DNA of 64,000 nt from Mycetohabitans sp. B8 (GCF_021991875.1 NZ_JAHLKR010000011.1:1-64000); one strand, 5' to 3'. Counted from the first letter of the stretch, positions 1-15,914 are shown. A program made the numbers and translations. The notes: generated by a model from the letters alone, not told the origin.

Positions 1-9
1 CCCTTGCCC

Positions 10-50
10 CCCAACGCCCGCTTCCAAATCGAAGCGGGCGTTGGGCTTTT
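10..50 (+). terminator. Rho-independent terminator of an upstream gene
   Basis: A perfect 15-bp stem (10-24 with 31-45) closes a 6-nt loop and is followed by CTTTT. It must end a plus-strand transcript that enters from the left edge of the window. Confidence 0.9.
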
Positions 51-710
51 AAGGGCCCACCCCCCGCTTAAGTCCACCCGCTTGCCCAACCCGCGCTCGA
101 GCACCGCCTGGAGCGCGTGGCGTGCTCCGCTGCCCGTTCGCTCCAGTGCCTCCCGTATGGACGAGCTTGATCCAATAAGCCGCGCTAACCCCCAGCAGCG
201 TGTTATGGCCGTCATCGCTGGCGGCACGGGTCCAGTGCGCATTCCACGGCGCGATGAGCGCCGCTTCCATTGCTGAGAAACGCTTGCCGGTCCAATGCCG
301 GCTCGATTGCGATATTCATTGGGGGCGCGATTCGTATCACACTAGCTCGCAATGAGTATGACGTAACCTTCCATGCCACGCGACGTGACGGCCTATTACC
401 CCAGAACCTAACAGCGCTCGTTCCTGCCTGGACATTCCCACTTTCTCACGAAGCGCTAATCAGACGACGCGAAGCCGACATTGAATAAACGAACACGACC
501 CGAGGCGCCGAGCTCCGCATGCATTCCCATTCGTCGCGGCGAGTGCCTTATCAGATAAGCCTGTGGGCCTATACCGTAAGCGGTTGTCCCCGTGTTTCCC
601 GTCGAGTCCCCAAATCTTTGTGCGTTAGCAGACCGAGGTCGCGAAGGCGGTTAAGCAACGATCTGTATCGGATAGCGTAAATCCGGCTCAACGAAACGGA
701 GATGAGAAAA
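51..710. other. Gene-poor region, no supported CDS
   Basis: About 660 bases between the left-edge terminator and the lipoprotein gene. Only short open frames without ribosome binding sites or recognisable motifs are present on either strand. A minus-strand frame at 49-270 has a fairly protein-like N-terminal half but no family I recognise; it may be the remnant of a decayed gene. The GGAG just before 702 belongs to the lipoprotein gene. Confidence 0.5.
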
Positions 711-1610
711 ATGAAGGCGGTGTCAATTGCGATTGCGGCCATTTCTGTTGGAATCCTAACAGGATGCAACAGTGGGCTGACGGAAGTTTCACCGGGCGCC
801 TATGCCGGAAGCGGCCCGAATGGGGGGCAGTTCGGTGTGCCGCAGCCCGGTACAAGTGCGAGCAACGCCGATAACGGAGGCAAGGGTACGGGCGGGCGTC
901 CAGGTAATGACGGCAATCGGCCGGTAGCGAGCCTTGCGCAAGGCTACTACGTGGGCATGGCGACACCGGACCAGCGCGAGGTGGGTATTGTTCGGGATGA
1001 TGGCGTGTTCTGGATCGCCTATGAGCGCGGCACGCCGGGATTGGGCGGCTTCGTCAGCGGCACCAGTACGACGAGCGGCACGCAGGCCAGCGGCACGCTC
1101 GTCTCCACCGACGCGATTCGCTATGACTTCGCGCAGCGCACGAGCGACGCGGAACGGGTGGACGCAAATTATGTGTACAAGGACTGCTTGTGCGGCCGCA
1201 GCACGAATGCGTCAGGCACGGTGGGGGTGGAGTTCGGCTCGACCTACCAAGGGCTGTATGAGCGGCAGCCGACGCTCGCGGCGTTAGCTGGGACGTACAG
1301 TGACGGGGTCGCGCAAACGCTGGTGGACGACCAGGGTGTCACGTTGCAGATCGATGCGGGCGGCACGCTGAACGCCCGGACCACCAATGCTTGCACGCTG
1401 ACGGGTGTGTTTCGGCCGCGTACGGTGGGCAATCTGTACGACGTGACGGTCACGGCCGGGCCCGCGCCTTGCGCAACACCCGGTACGGTGTACGCGGGCG
1501 CGGCGGTGCTGGACGGCAGCAAGCTGCTGGTGATGGCCACCGATGCATCACGCCAGGCTGCGCTGGTGCTCGGCGGCACGCATTCGCCGGATAAGCCCGG
1601 TTTTCAGTAA
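711..1610 (+). CDS. Putative outer-membrane lipoprotein, beta-rich
   Basis: This 299-residue protein starts with a lipoprotein signal peptide: a lysine at position 2, a hydrophobic stretch and a lipobox LTGC with the acylated Cys at about residue 19. The mature part opens with a Gly/Asn/Ser-rich linker and continues as beta-rich sequence (GYYVGM..., AGTYSDGVAQTL, NACTLTGVFRPR). This resembles Burkholderiales surface lipoproteins of unknown function that have a short repeated 'G-x-Y-x-G' theme. The ATG at 711 is preferred over the in-frame ATG at 702 because GGAG at 698-701 abuts 702 but lies 9 nt from 711. It stands alone, upstream of the tRNA-tuf operon. The function is unknown. Confidence 0.75.
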   Translation: MKAVSIAIAAISVGILTGCNSGLTEVSPGAYAGSGPNGGQFGVPQPGTSASNADNGGKGTGGRPGNDGNRPVASLAQGYYVGMATPDQREVGIVRDDGVFWIAYERGTPGLGGFVSGTSTTSGTQASGTLVSTDAIRYDFAQRTSDAERVDANYVYKDCLCGRSTNASGTVGVEFGSTYQGLYERQPTLAALAGTYSDGVAQTLVDDQGVTLQIDAGGTLNARTTNACTLTGVFRPRTVGNLYDVTVTAGPAPCATPGTVYAGAAVLDGSKLLVMATDASRQAALVLGGTHSPDKPGFQ

Positions 1611-1778
1611 TCCTGCCCCAAAACGGTGCGCCGCTACAGCGATTTCGCCGCTTAGAGGCGGGTATTGGCCAGCGATGAGTATATCGCTTGCCTTCGGGGC
1701 CCACGTAGTTGACAATTCCTATCTTGCCAGAAGGCAAAGGACTGACGGTCGCTAAGTCGGCGGGTAGTGGCACAGATG

Positions 1779-1807
1779 TTGACACTCGCACCTAATTAGC
1801 CGATAAT
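1779..1807 (+). promoter_or_regulatory. Sigma-70 promoter of the tRNA-tuf operon
   Basis: TTGACA at 1779-1784, a 17-nt spacer, then GATAAT at 1802-1807. This places the start of transcription around 1814, a few bases before tRNA-Tyr. Confidence 0.85.
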
Positions 1808-1821
1808 CGTCAGTTCTCTGC

Positions 1822-1907
1822 GGAGGGGTGCCCGAGTGGCTAAAGGGGGCAGACTGTAAATCTGTTGGCTTACGCCTACGTTGGTTCGAATCCAACCTCC
1901 TCCACCA
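1822..1907 (+). tRNA. tRNA-Tyr (GTA)
   Basis: An 86-nt class II tRNA with a long variable arm and anticodon GTA in the loop CTGTAAA. It has a GGTTCGAATCC T-arm, a 7-bp acceptor stem (GGAGGGG) and an encoded CCA end. It is first in the Tyr-Gly-Thr-tuf transcription unit, an order shared with many proteobacteria. Confidence 0.97.
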
Positions 1908-1943
1908 GAATTTTGCGGCAGCGGTACTGGGTGGAAGCACCTC

Positions 1944-2017
1944 GCGGGTGTAGCTCAATGGTAGAGCAGAAGCCTTCCAAGCTTACGACGAGGGTTCGAT
2001 TCCCTTCACCCGCTCCA
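1944..2017 (+). tRNA. tRNA-Gly (TCC)
   Basis: 74 nt with encoded CCA. The acceptor stem is GCGGGTG/CACCCGC, the anticodon TCC sits in the loop CTTCCAA, and the T-arm is GGTTCGATTCC. Confidence 0.97.
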
Positions 2018-2032
2018 GCGTTTTAGATGTTC

Positions 2033-2107
<75 letters not shown>

Positions 2108-2169
2108 GCAAGTGTCGGTGATGCGTTTGCGCGCGGCGCAACGGACCAAATTCCTGTTAGGAGTCGAAT

Positions 2170-3360
<1,191 letters not shown>

Positions 3361-3384
3361 GCCAGTTATTTGACGACTGCGATA

Positions 3385-3404
3385 GGGGTGGCGATGGCCA
3401 CCCC
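3385..3404 (+). other. Hairpin between tuf and tRNA-Trp
   Basis: An 8-bp stem, GGGGTGGC with GCCACCCC around a 4-nt loop. TTTT follows only after a 7-nt gap, so it is a weak terminator or an RNA processing site. Confidence 0.5.
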
Positions 3405-3415
3405 GACAGGGTTTT

Positions 3416-3491
3416 AGGGGTATAGCTCAACTGGCAGAGCGTCGGTCTCCAAAACCGAAGGTTGGGGGTTCGATTCCCTCTGCCCCTGCCA
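3416..3491 (+). tRNA. tRNA-Trp (CCA)
   Basis: 76 nt with encoded CCA. The acceptor stem is AGGGGTA/TGCCCCT, the anticodon CCA is in the loop CTCCAAA, and the T-arm is GGTTCGATTCC. It lies between tuf and secE, as in other betaproteobacteria. A GCGCCGC-TTAT-GCGGCGC hairpin (3497-3514) follows and may define the 3' processing end. Confidence 0.97.
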
Positions 3492-3530
3492 ATACAGCGC
3501 CGCTTATGCGGCGCGTTCGTTTAGGGTGTT

Positions 3531-3911
3531 ATGGCGAATCCATCCGTCGAAACTGTGAATACCGGAAGCGACAAGCTATTGCTTGTGCTGGGCGTATTGC
3601 TCGTCATCGCCGGGATCGCCGGGTTCTACTTGTTGGGCACGCACGAGTGGTATGTGCGTGGCACGGCGCTGGTGGTCGGCATCGCCGCGGGTATCGCAGC
3701 GGCGCTCGCCTCTGCGTCAGGCAAAGGTTTTATTGGATTCGCGAAGGACTCGTACCGCGAGGTGCGTAAGGTCGTATGGCCAACCCGCAAAGAGGCTGGT
3801 CAAACGACATTGGTCGTGTTCGGTTTCGTGCTGGTGATGGCGATCTATCTTTGGGTTAGCGATAAGACCATCGAATGGGTCATCTTTTCGCTAATTCTAG
3901 GTTGGAAATGA
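3531..3911 (+). CDS. secE: Preprotein translocase subunit SecE
   Basis: SecE (126 residues) clamps the SecYEG channel in the inner membrane. Three hydrophobic segments are visible, two in the N-terminal half and one at the C-terminus. The conserved amphipathic SecE signature ([16 protein letters not shown], about residues 75-90) precedes the last membrane helix. The three-helix form is typical of proteobacteria. It lies immediately before nusG, with one base between stop and start. Confidence 0.97.
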   Translation: MANPSVETVNTGSDKLLLVLGVLLVIAGIAGFYLLGTHEWYVRGTALVVGIAAGIAAALASASGKGFIGFAKDSYREVRKVVWPTRKEAGQTTLVVFGFVLVMAIYLWVSDKTIEWVIFSLILGWK

Positions 3912-3912
3912 T

Positions 3913-4470
3913 ATGAGCGATAGCGCAGCATCATCGGGTGGAAAGCGTTGGTACGTCGTGCATGCCTACTCTGGCATGGAGAAAAGCGTGCAACGTGCGC
4001 TTCAGGAGCGCATTGAGCGTGCTGGCATGCAGGATAAGTTTGGCCAGATCCTGGTCCCGACCGAAGAGGTGGTCGAGATCAAGGGTGGGCACAAATCGGT
4101 CACCGAGCGTCGGTTCTTTCCAGGCTACGTGCTGGTTGAGATGGAAATGACTGACGATACATGGCATTTGGTGAAAAATACCGCCAAAGTGACCGGATTC
4201 GTCGGTGGGGCGCGGAATCGTCCGAGTCCTATCTCGCAGCGCGAAGTCGACAAGATCATGTCGCAAATGCAAGAGGGCGTCGAAAAGCCGCGGCCGAAGA
4301 CGCTGTTCGAGGTCGGTGAGTTGGTTCGCGTCAAAGAAGGCCCATTCACGGATTTCAACGGTAGCGTCATGGAAGTCAACTACGAGAAGTCGCGCGTACG
4401 TGTCTCGGTGACGATTTTTGGTCGCGCGACGCCGGTCGAGCTCGAGTTCGGCCAAGTCGAGAAGGTCTGA
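3913..4470 (+). CDS. nusG: Transcription termination/antitermination factor NusG
   Basis: NusG (185 residues) binds RNA polymerase, suppresses pausing and links it to Rho or the ribosome. The NGN domain starts with [14 protein letters not shown] and contains [12 protein letters not shown]. The C-terminal KOW domain contains [13 protein letters not shown] and ends EFGQVEKV. The length matches the family. It is co-transcribed with secE. Confidence 0.98.
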   Translation: MSDSAASSGGKRWYVVHAYSGMEKSVQRALQERIERAGMQDKFGQILVPTEEVVEIKGGHKSVTERRFFPGYVLVEMEMTDDTWHLVKNTAKVTGFVGGARNRPSPISQREVDKIMSQMQEGVEKPRPKTLFEVGELVRVKEGPFTDFNGSVMEVNYEKSRVRVSVTIFGRATPVELEFGQVEKV

Positions 4471-4482
4471 TAGGGGTTTTAT

Positions 4483-4507
4483 GCGTGACGCGTGCGGCGC
4501 GTCACGC
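4483..4507 (+). other. Hairpin in the nusG-rplK gap
   Basis: A perfect 10-bp stem, GCGTGACGCG with CGCGTCACGC around a 5-nt loop. It lies in the 145-bp gap before rplK and lacks a downstream U run. It may be part of the rplK leader, where L1 classically binds, but no L1 site could be demonstrated by eye. Confidence 0.4.
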
Positions 4508-4615
4508 AGCAAAGTGTTGACAGCCCGCTTTATTGGCTGTTGAGGAGCGCGGGTACGGTTTGCCGGAAAGCGCGTTATCACTCACCGAACGCCAAGCGTT
4601 CACCCGGGGTTTCAA

Positions 4616-5047
4616 ATGGCAAAGAAAATCATCGGCTTTATCAAGCTGCAGATTCCTGCAGGTAAAGCCAATCCGTCGCCGCCCGTTGGCCCAGCGTTGG
4701 GTCAGCGTGGCCTGAACATCATGGAGTTCTGCAAGGCGTTCAACGCGCAAACGCAGAGCCTTGAACCCGGTCTGCCGACGCCGGTCGTGATTACCGCCTA
4801 TGCGGACAAGAGTTTCACGTTTGTCCTGAAGACGCCGCCGGCAACCGTGCTCATCAAGAAGGCGGCGAAGATCGACAAAGGCTCGAGCAAGCCGCACACG
4901 GACAAGGTGGGCAAGATCACGCGCGCGCAAGCCGAAGAAATCGCCAAGACGAAGATGCCGGATCTCACCGCAGCTGACCTCGATGCGGCGGTTCGCACGA
5001 TCGCTGGCAGCGCTCGTTCGATGGGCATTACCGTGGAGGGTGTGTAA
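4616..5047 (+). CDS. rplK: 50S ribosomal protein L11
   Basis: L11 (143 residues) forms the GTPase-associated centre with 23S rRNA and is needed for the stringent response. The N-terminal domain has [19 protein letters not shown] with the hinge prolines. The C-terminal RNA-binding domain ends in [13 protein letters not shown]. The stop codon directly abuts the rplA start, so the two are translationally coupled. Confidence 0.98.
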   Translation: MAKKIIGFIKLQIPAGKANPSPPVGPALGQRGLNIMEFCKAFNAQTQSLEPGLPTPVVITAYADKSFTFVLKTPPATVLIKKAAKIDKGSSKPHTDKVGKITRAQAEEIAKTKMPDLTAADLDAAVRTIAGSARSMGITVEGV

Positions 5048-5743
5048 ATGGCCAAGATTTCGAAGCGCCTGAAGGCCCTGGAAGATAAGGTCGATCACCT
5101 GAAGCTGTATCCGGTGGACGATGCGCTCGCGCTCGTGAAGCAATGCGCGACCGCCAAGTTCGATGAGTCAATCGATGTCGCGGTGCAGCTCGGTATTGAC
5201 GCGAAAAAGTCGGACCAAGTGGTTCGTGGCTCGGTCGTGTTGCCGGCCGGCACCGGCAAGAGCGTGCGTGTTGCTGTGTTTGCGCAAGGCGACAAAGCGG
5301 AGCAGGCAAAGGCCGCGGGCGCTGACATCGTTGGGATGGACGACCTGGCTGAGCAAGTCAAGGCGGGAAATCTGAATTTCGACGTCGTGATCGCGTCGCC
5401 GGATACCATGCGCGTGGTCGGCACGCTCGGCCAAATCCTGGGTCCGCGCGGCTTGATGCCGAACCCGAAGGTAGGCACCGTCACGCCAGATGTGGCGACC
5501 GCGGTGAAGAATGCGAAGGCGGGGCAGGTGCAGTTCCGTGTCGACAAGGCGGGGATCATCCATGCAACAATCGGCCGTGCATCGTTCGAACCGACCGCGT
5601 TGAAGTCGAATTTAACGGCGCTGGTTGACGCGTTGCAAAAGGCGAAGCCGGCGACAAGCAAGGGCGTTTATCTGCGTAAGATCGCGGTGTCGAGCACGAT
5701 GGGCGTGGGTGTGCGCGTGGACTCGAGCACGGTTGTCGCGTAA
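5048..5743 (+). CDS. rplA: 50S ribosomal protein L1
   Basis: L1 (231 residues) forms the L1 stalk that moves E-site tRNA, and in many bacteria it represses its own operon. The conserved block [17 protein letters not shown] lies at about residues 129-146, with the usual two-domain layout. It follows rplK with no gap. Confidence 0.98.
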   Translation: MAKISKRLKALEDKVDHLKLYPVDDALALVKQCATAKFDESIDVAVQLGIDAKKSDQVVRGSVVLPAGTGKSVRVAVFAQGDKAEQAKAAGADIVGMDDLAEQVKAGNLNFDVVIASPDTMRVVGTLGQILGPRGLMPNPKVGTVTPDVATAVKNAKAGQVQFRVDKAGIIHATIGRASFEPTALKSNLTALVDALQKAKPATSKGVYLRKIAVSSTMGVGVRVDSSTVVA

Positions 5744-6056
5744 CGATCAATAACGCGGCGAGACGCAACGGTGGTTGCGCCTCGCCACACACAAGCTTTG
5801 GGCGGCTGTGTCGTTGCTGTTAAACGATGCGGCCGGTTGTCAAAGACCGTTGGCGGAAGGGTGACGAGTATGACCCGACCTTAATTGTAAGCCAACGCAG
5901 ATGGCGAACCCGAAACAGTTTTGCAGGATGGAAGCAGGACACGGTGACAAGTGTACCGGCGGAAATACTCCTAACAACCTCGGACGCCGTTTATGAAACG
6001 CGGTATGCGATGTGGTCGGAAACGACCCCCTAGCATACCGAATCTGGAGGTTAAAC
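5744..6056 (+). promoter_or_regulatory. Structured leader of rplJL (probable L10 autoregulatory region)
   Basis: This 313-nt region between rplA and rplJ has no gene. It begins with a 12-bp stem with one mismatch (5757-5769 with 5774-5786, loop GGTG) lacking a U run. Several purine-rich segments follow, then the rplJ ribosome binding site CTGGAGG at 6043-6049. Its position matches the leader where the L10-L12 complex represses translation in other bacteria. Assignment to that role is inferred from position. Confidence 0.6.
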
Positions 6057-6554
6057 GTGCCACTCAGTCGTGAAGATAAGCAGGCCGTCGTGGCTGAGGT
6101 TTCCGCGCAAGTCGCGAAAGCTCAGACCATCGTGCTGGCCGAATATCGTGGGATTGCGGTTGGCGATCTGACCAAGCTTCGTGCGAAGGCGCGCGAGCAA
6201 CAGGTGTACCTACGCGTGTTGAAAAACACGCTCGCGCGTCGCGCGGTCGAGGGTACACCGTTTGCCCCGCTCGCCGAGCAGATGACCGGTCCCTTGATTT
6301 ATAGCATGTCGGACGACGCAGTCGCGGCAGCCAAGATCATCCATGATTTTGGCAAGACGACCGATAAGCTTGTGATCAAGGCCGGCTCCTACGAAGGCAA
6401 GGTGATGGACAAGGCTGACGTGCAAGCGCTGGCTTCCATCCCAAGCCGCGAGGAACTGCTCGCGAAGCTGCTGGGCGTCATGCAGGCACCTGTTTCCGGC
6501 TTCGCGCGTGCTCTGGCCGCGCTGGCCGAAAAGAAGCAGGGCGAGGCGGCCTGA
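6057..6554 (+). CDS. rplJ: 50S ribosomal protein L10
   Basis: L10 (165 residues) anchors L7/L12 dimers to the ribosome. The start is GTG at 6057, reading [12 protein letters not shown], with CTGGAGG 7 nt upstream; this matches the family N-terminus, and the upstream in-frame codons lack a site. The rRNA-binding core contains [19 protein letters not shown] and LKNTLARRA. The C-terminal helix that binds L12 is [13 protein letters not shown]. Confidence 0.97.
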   Translation: MPLSREDKQAVVAEVSAQVAKAQTIVLAEYRGIAVGDLTKLRAKAREQQVYLRVLKNTLARRAVEGTPFAPLAEQMTGPLIYSMSDDAVAAAKIIHDFGKTTDKLVIKAGSYEGKVMDKADVQALASIPSREELLAKLLGVMQAPVSGFARALAALAEKKQGEAA

Positions 6555-6630
6555 CAGGCGGCCGGGCGGGAGCCTGGTTGGCCACGGATCGTTGGCTGAG
6601 GATTCAAATTCCAAGTTAGGAGTATTTTAA

Positions 6631-7011
6631 ATGGCAATCGCAAAAGAAGACATCCTGGAAGCCGTTGGCGCGATGTCGGTTCTGGAACTGAACGAGCTGG
6701 TCAAGGCGTTCGAAGAGAAGTTTGGCGTGTCGGCCGCTGCGCTGGCCGTTGCGGGTCCGGCGGGTGCCGGCGGTGGTGCTGCCGCTGCGGCGGAAGAGCA
6801 GACCGAATTCACGGTCAACCTGCTCGAAGCCGGTGCGAACAAGGTGTCGGTCATTAAGGCCGTTCGTGAACTGACGGGCCTGGGCCTGAAGGAAGCGAAG
6901 GACCTGGTCGACGGTGCACCGAAGCCCGTGAAGGAAAGCGTGCCCAAGGCCGCGGCTGAAGAAGCGAAGAAGAAGCTCGAAGACGCTGGCGCGAAAGCTG
7001 AAATCAAGTAA
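6631..7011 (+). CDS. rplL: 50S ribosomal protein L7/L12
   Basis: The acidic stalk protein L7/L12 (126 residues) recruits translation GTPases. It has the N-terminal dimerisation domain ([20 protein letters not shown]), an Ala/Gly-rich hinge at about residues 38-55, and the C-terminal domain with [28 protein letters not shown] ribosome binding site precedes it. High expression is expected. Confidence 0.98.
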   Translation: MAIAKEDILEAVGAMSVLELNELVKAFEEKFGVSAAALAVAGPAGAGGGAAAAAEEQTEFTVNLLEAGANKVSVIKAVRELTGLGLKEAKDLVDGAPKPVKESVPKAAAEEAKKKLEDAGAKAEIK

Positions 7012-7032
7012 CTTTCGGCATTTTGCGCGAAG

Positions 7033-7062
7033 GGCTGGCGGTTTCGGACCGTCAGCCTTTTT
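7033..7062 (+). terminator. Attenuator between rplL and rpoB
   Basis: A 10-bp stem with one G-U pair (7033-7042 with 7048-7057, loop TTCGG) is followed by a run of five T beginning at the stem end. It is a partial terminator at the place where proteobacteria reduce rpoBC transcription relative to rplJL. Confidence 0.8.
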
Positions 7063-7124
7063 GCGCTTTCTGGATCAGGCGGGCGCCTTGCAGGTCGGGC
7101 ACCGCGATGATCGCCGGAGAAGCC

Positions 7125-7164
7125 AAAGAAAAGGCCACCGTGCACGGCACATGCCCTTTTCTTT
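7125..7164 (+). other. Long-range stem in the rplL-rpoB gap (candidate processing site)
   Basis: AAAGAAAAGG at 7125-7134 is perfectly complementary to CCTTTTCTTT at 7155-7164, enclosing 20 nt. In E. coli an RNase III site lies at the equivalent spot; a similar role here is inference. The rest of the 368-nt gap shows no gene. Confidence 0.5.
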
Positions 7165-7379
7165 GTCTTCTGAAGCGACTGCAGAAGGCAAGTTTGGTCG
7201 GGTAGCGGGCAACATGGGCATCCGCTGCCGTCAGCCAGCGGTTGGTAGCGGCCAACCACCAAGCTTCTTGGTCCGTTCGAGCGTCTGGACGGCCACAGGG
7301 TCTCAGTCGGTGAACACTCGGGCAATCCGGTTCACTGCTGTTGGAGCAATGAACCATCCCGCCGTGATTCGGAGATCGT

Positions 7380-11492
<4,113 letters not shown>

Positions 11493-11513
11493 TCGGACTA
11501 CTGGAGAGAAGCG

Positions 11514-14500
11514 ATGAAAGCTTTGCTCGATCTATTCAAGCAAGTCCAACAAGAAGAAGTTTTTGATGCGATCAAGATCGGTCTGGCCTCGCCGGACAAG
11601 ATTCGGTCGTGGTCGTTCGGTGAAGTGAAGAAGCCGGAGACCATCAACTACCGCACGTTCAAGCCGGAGCGCGATGGTTTGTTCTGCGCGAAGATCTTCG
11701 GCCCCATCAAGGATTACGAGTGCCTGTGCGGCAAGTACAAGCGCTTGAAGCACCGCGGCGTAATCTGCGAGAAGTGCGGCGTTGAGGTGACGCTCGCGAA
11801 GGTGCGCCGCGAGCGCATGGGCCATATCGAGCTTGCCTCGCCGGTCGCGCACATCTGGTTTCTGAAGTCGCTGCCATCGCGCCTGGGCATGGTGCTCGAC
11901 ATGACATTGCGCGACATCGAGCGCGTACTGTACTTCGAAGCCTATGTCGTGATCGATCCGGGCATGACGCCGCTCAAGGCGCGGCAGATCATGACCGAAG
12001 AGGATTACTACAATAAGGTTGAGGAGTACGGTGACGAGTTCCGCGCTGAAATGGGCGCGGAAGGTGTGCGTGAGTTGCTGCGCTCGATCGACATTGATGC
12101 GCAGGTCGAGCAGCTTCGCACCGAGCTGAAGAACACCGGCTCCGAAGCGAAGATCAAGAAGTACGCGAAGCGCCTGAAGGTGCTCGAGGCATTCCAGCGT
12201 TCGGGCATCAAGCCGGACTGGATGATTCTCGAGGTGCTGCCGGTGCTGCCGCCGGAGTTGCGTCCGCTGGTGCCGCTGGACGGCGGCCGGTTCGCGACGT
12301 CGGACCTGAACGACCTGTATCGTCGCGTGATCAACCGTAACAACCGGTTGAAGCGTCTGCTCGAGCTGAAGGCGCCCGAGATCATCGTGCGCAACGAAAA
12401 GCGGATGTTGCAGGAGGCGGTCGACTCGCTGCTCGACAACGGCCGTCGTGGCAAGGCAATGACTGGCGCGAACAAGCGGCCGCTGAAGTCGCTTGCCGAC
12501 ATGATCAAAGGCAAGGGCGGCCGCTTCCGCCAGAACCTGCTCGGTAAGCGCGTTGACTACTCGGGTCGCTCGGTGATCGTCGTCGGTCCGACGCTCAAGC
12601 TCCACCAGTGTGGCCTGCCGAAGTTGATGGCGCTCGAGTTGTTCAAACCGTTCATCTTCAACAAGCTTGAGGTGATGGGCGTCGCGACGACGATCAAGGC
12701 GGCAAAGAAGGAAGTTGAAAGCCAGACGCCGGTCGTGTGGGACATCCTCGAAGAGGTGATCCGCGAGCATCCGGTGATGCTGAACCGCGCGCCGACGCTG
12801 CACCGCCTGGGGATCCAGGCGTTCGAGCCGGTGCTGATCGAAGGCAAGGCAATCCAATTGCACCCGCTCGTGTGCGCGGCGTTCAACGCCGACTTCGACG
12901 GCGACCAAATGGCCGTGCACGTGCCGCTGTCGCTCGAGGCGCAGATGGAGGCGCGCACGCTGATGCTCGCGTCCAACAACGTGTTGTTCCCGGCCAACGG
13001 CGATCCGTCGATCGTGCCGTCGCAGGATATCGTGCTGGGCTTGTACTATGCGACGCGCGAAGCGATCAATGCGAAGGGTGAAGGGATGACCTTCACCGGC
13101 GTGAGCGAAGTCCTGCGCGCGTATGAGAACAAGGAAGTGGAGCTGGCCTCGCGCGTGAACGTGCGGATCACCGAGATGGTGACCAACGAAGATCGCTCCG
13201 AGGGTGCGCCGAAGTTCGTGCCGAAGGTCTCGTTGTATGCGACCACCGTCGGCCGTGCGATCCTGTCGGAGATCCTGCCGCCGGGTTTGCCGTTCAGCGT
13301 GCTGAACAAACCATTGAAGAAGAAGGAAATCTCGCGGCTGATCAACACGGCGTTTCGCCGTTGCGGCTTGCGCGAGACTGTCATCTTCGCCGACCAGCTG
13401 ATGCAGTCCGGATTCCGGCTGGCCACGCGCGCCGGGATCTCGATCTGCGTCGACGACATGCTCGTGCCGCCGCAAAAGGAAACGATCGTGGGCGAGGCCG
13501 CCAAAAAGGTCAAGGAATACGATCGCCAGTACATGTCGGGCCTGGTCACCGCCCAGGAGCGCTACAACAACGTGGTTGACATCTGGTCGGCTACCTCCGA
13601 GTCGGTTGGCAAGGCGATGATGGAGCAGCTGTCGACCGAGCCGGTGGTGGACCGCGATGGCAACGAGACGCGCCAGGAATCGTTCAACTCGATCTACATG
13701 ATGGCGGACTCCGGTGCCCGTGGCTCGGCGGTGCAGATTCGCCAGTTGGCGGGCATGCGTGGGCTGATGGCCAAGCCGGATGGCTCGATCATCGAGACGC
13801 CGATTACCGCGAACTTTCGCGAAGGCCTGAACGTGCTGCAGTACTTCATCTCGACGCACGGCGCACGTAAGGGCTTGGCGGATACCGCGTTGAAGACCGC
13901 GAACTCGGGCTACCTGACGCGTCGTCTGGTCGACGTGACGCAGGATCTGGTGGTCGTCGAGGACGACTGTGGCACCAGCCAGGGCGTGGCAATGAAGGCG
14001 CTGGTCGAGGGTGGTGAAGTCGTCGAGGCGCTGCGCGACCGGATTCTCGGTCGCGTCGCGGTGGCCGACGTCGTCAATCCGGAAAACCAGGAGACGCTGT
14101 ACGAATCGGGTACGCTGCTGGACGAAACCGCGGTCGAGGAGATCGAGCGCCTCGGTATCGATGAAGTGCGCGTGCGCACGCCATTGACCTGCGAAACGCG
14201 CTACGGGTTGTGCGCGAAGTGCTATGGTCGCGACCTGGGACGCGGCTCGCTGGTGAACGTGGGCGAGGCGGTCGGCGTAATCGCCGCGCAATCGATCGGC
14301 GAGCCGGGCACGCAGCTGACGATGCGCACGTTCCACATCGGTGGTGCGGCATCGCGGGCGGCGGTGGCCTCTAGCGTCGAGGCGAAGTCCAACGGTATCG
14401 CGCGCTTCACCGCGACGATGCGCTATGTCACGAACGCAAAGGGCGAGCAGATCGTCATTTCGCGCTCCGGCGAAGTCGTCATCGCGGACGACCACGGCCG

Positions 14501-15764
14501 CGAGCGCGAACGCCACAAGATCCCGTACGGTGCGACGCTGCTGCAGTTGGACGGCGTGCAGATCAAGGCGGGTACGCAGCTCGCGACGTGGGACCCGATG
14601 ACGCGTCCGATCATCACCGAGTACGGTGGCACGGTGAAGTTCGAGAACGTCGAAGAGGGCGTGACCGTCGCGAAGCAGATCGACGAAGTGACCGGCCTGT
14701 CAACGCTCGTCGTGATCGACTCCAAGCGCCGCGGATCGCAGTCGTCCAAGAGCGTGCGTCCGCAAGTGAAGCTGCTGGATGCGACCGGCGACGAAGTGAA
14801 GATTCCGGGAACCGAGCATGCGGTGCAGATCGGCTTCCAGGTTGGCGCGCTGATCACGGTGAAGGATGGTCAGCAGGTCCAAGTCGGTGAGGTGCTGGCG
14901 CGGATTCCGACTGAGTCGCAGAAGACGCGCGACATTACCGGTGGTCTGCCACGGGTTGCCGAGTTGTTCGAGGCGCGCTCGCCGAAGGATGCGGGCATCC
15001 TGGCGGAAGTGACCGGGACGGTGTCGTTCGGCAAAGACACGAAGGGCAAGCAGCGCCTGGTCATCACGGATCTGGACGGCAATCAGCACGAATTCCTGAT
15101 CGCGAAAGAAAAGCAGGTGCTCGTGCATGATGGCCAGGTCGTCAACAAGGGCGAGATGATTGTCGACGGGCCGGCCGATCCGCACGACATCCTGCGCTTG
15201 CAGGGCATCGAGGCGCTGTCGCGCTACATCGTCGACGAAGTGCAGGACGTGTATCGCTTGCAGGGCGTGAAGATCAACGACAAGCACATTGAAGTGATCG
15301 TGCGCCAGATGCTGCGCCGCGTGCAAATCGTCGACAACGGCGATACGCGGTTTATCCCGGGCGAACAAGTTGAACGTTCCGACATGCTCGACGAGAACGA
15401 CCGGATGATCGCGGAAGACAAGCGGCCGGCAACCTACGAGAACGTGCTGCTGGGTATCACGAAGGCGTCGCTGTCGACCGATTCGTTCATCTCGGCTGCC
15501 TCGTTCCAGGAGACGACGCGCGTGCTGACCGAAGCCGCGATCATGGGCAAGCGCGACGACCTGCGTGGTCTGAAGGAGAACGTGATCGTCGGTCGCCTGA
15601 TCCCGGCCGGTACGGGGCTTGCGTTCCACAAGGCGCGCAAGAGCAAGGAGACGGCGGATCGCGAGCGTTTCGAGCAGATTGCGGCAGAAGAAGAGCACGC
15701 GAGCCCATTCGACTTCGTCACGCCGGAGATGCCGGTCGAGCATCCGCATTCGGAAAACGAGTGA
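11514..15764 (+). CDS. rpoC: DNA-directed RNA polymerase subunit beta'
   Basis: The beta' subunit has 1416 residues. The N-terminal zinc site is CLCGKYK...ICEKCG (about residues 70-88). The catalytic NADFDGDQM motif with three Mg-binding aspartates is at about 458-466. The second zinc site uses CGTSQ (about 819) and [11 protein letters not shown] (about 893-903). The bridge helix and trigger loop follow. The ribosome binding site is CTGGAGAGAAGCG. It is the last gene of the operon, followed by a terminator. Confidence 0.99.
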   Translation: MKALLDLFKQVQQEEVFDAIKIGLASPDKIRSWSFGEVKKPETINYRTFKPERDGLFCAKIFGPIKDYECLCGKYKRLKHRGVICEKCGVEVTLAKVRRERMGHIELASPVAHIWFLKSLPSRLGMVLDMTLRDIERVLYFEAYVVIDPGMTPLKARQIMTEEDYYNKVEEYGDEFRAEMGAEGVRELLRSIDIDAQVEQLRTELKNTGSEAKIKKYAKRLKVLEAFQRSGIKPDWMILEVLPVLPPELRPLVPLDGGRFATSDLNDLYRRVINRNNRLKRLLELKAPEIIVRNEKRMLQEAVDSLLDNGRRGKAMTGANKRPLKSLADMIKGKGGRFRQNLLGKRVDYSGRSVIVVGPTLKLHQCGLPKLMALELFKPFIFNKLEVMGVATTIKAAKKEVESQTPVVWDILEEVIREHPVMLNRAPTLHRLGIQAFEPVLIEGKAIQLHPLVCAAFNADFDGDQMAVHVPLSLEAQMEARTLMLASNNVLFPANGDPSIVPSQDIVLGLYYATREAINAKGEGMTFTGVSEVLRAYENKEVELASRVNVRITEMVTNEDRSEGAPKFVPKVSLYATTVGRAILSEILPPGLPFSVLNKPLKKKEISRLINTAFRRCGLRETVIFADQLMQSGFRLATRAGISICVDDMLVPPQKETIVGEAAKKVKEYDRQYMSGLVTAQERYNNVVDIWSATSESVGKAMMEQLSTEPVVDRDGNETRQESFNSIYMMADSGARGSAVQIRQLAGMRGLMAKPDGSIIETPITANFREGLNVLQYFISTHGARKGLADTALKTANSGYLTRRLVDVTQDLVVVEDDCGTSQGVAMKALVEGGEVVEALRDRILGRVAVADVVNPENQETLYESGTLLDETAVEEIERLGIDEVRVRTPLTCETRYGLCAKCYGRDLGRGSLVNVGEAVGVIAAQSIGEPGTQLTMRTFHIGGAASRAAVASSVEAKSNGIARFTATMRYVTNAKGEQIVISRSGEVVIADDHGRERERHKIPYGATLLQLDGVQIKAGTQLATWDPMTRPIITEYGGTVKFENVEEGVTVAKQIDEVTGLSTLVVIDSKRRGSQSSKSVRPQVKLLDATGDEVKIPGTEHAVQIGFQVGALITVKDGQQVQVGEVLARIPTESQKTRDITGGLPRVAELFEARSPKDAGILAEVTGTVSFGKDTKGKQRLVITDLDGNQHEFLIAKEKQVLVHDGQVVNKGEMIVDGPADPHDILRLQGIEALSRYIVDEVQDVYRLQGVKINDKHIEVIVRQMLRRVQIVDNGDTRFIPGEQVERSDMLDENDRMIAEDKRPATYENVLLGITKASLSTDSFISAASFQETTRVLTEAAIMGKRDDLRGLKENVIVGRLIPAGTGLAFHKARKSKETADRERFEQIAAEEEHASPFDFVTPEMPVEHPHSENE

Positions 15765-15884
15765 CGCATGCCGGCGTCGGGTTGACGGCGCCGGCAGCCT
15801 CTCGTGACCGCATGACAGCGTGCCCGGTCAGGTGTCCGCGTGTCAGTAGACTGTCAGTCTGCGGCGCCCGATGGTTGAACAATG

Positions 15885-15914
15885 AACCCTACGTACGAGA
15901 GTGCGTAGGGTTTT
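15885..15914 (+). terminator. Rho-independent terminator after rpoC
   Basis: A 9-bp stem, AACCCTACG (15885-15893) with CGTAGGGTT (15904-15912), running into TTTTG. It closes the rplJL-rpoBC transcription unit and separates it from the accessory insertion. Confidence 0.9.

Noticed and set aside
1709-1737. TTGACA at 1709-1714 as the tRNA promoter
   Set aside because: No -10 at the right distance, whereas 1779-1807 is near consensus.
4517-4545. TTGACA before rplK as a promoter
   Set aside because: No acceptable -10 at 16-18 nt spacing.
11532-14516. 994-codon open frame antisense to rpoC
   Set aside because: It mirrors the codon structure of a GC-rich gene, has Arg/His/Leu-rich composition and no ribosome binding site. 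rpoC on the other strand is certain.
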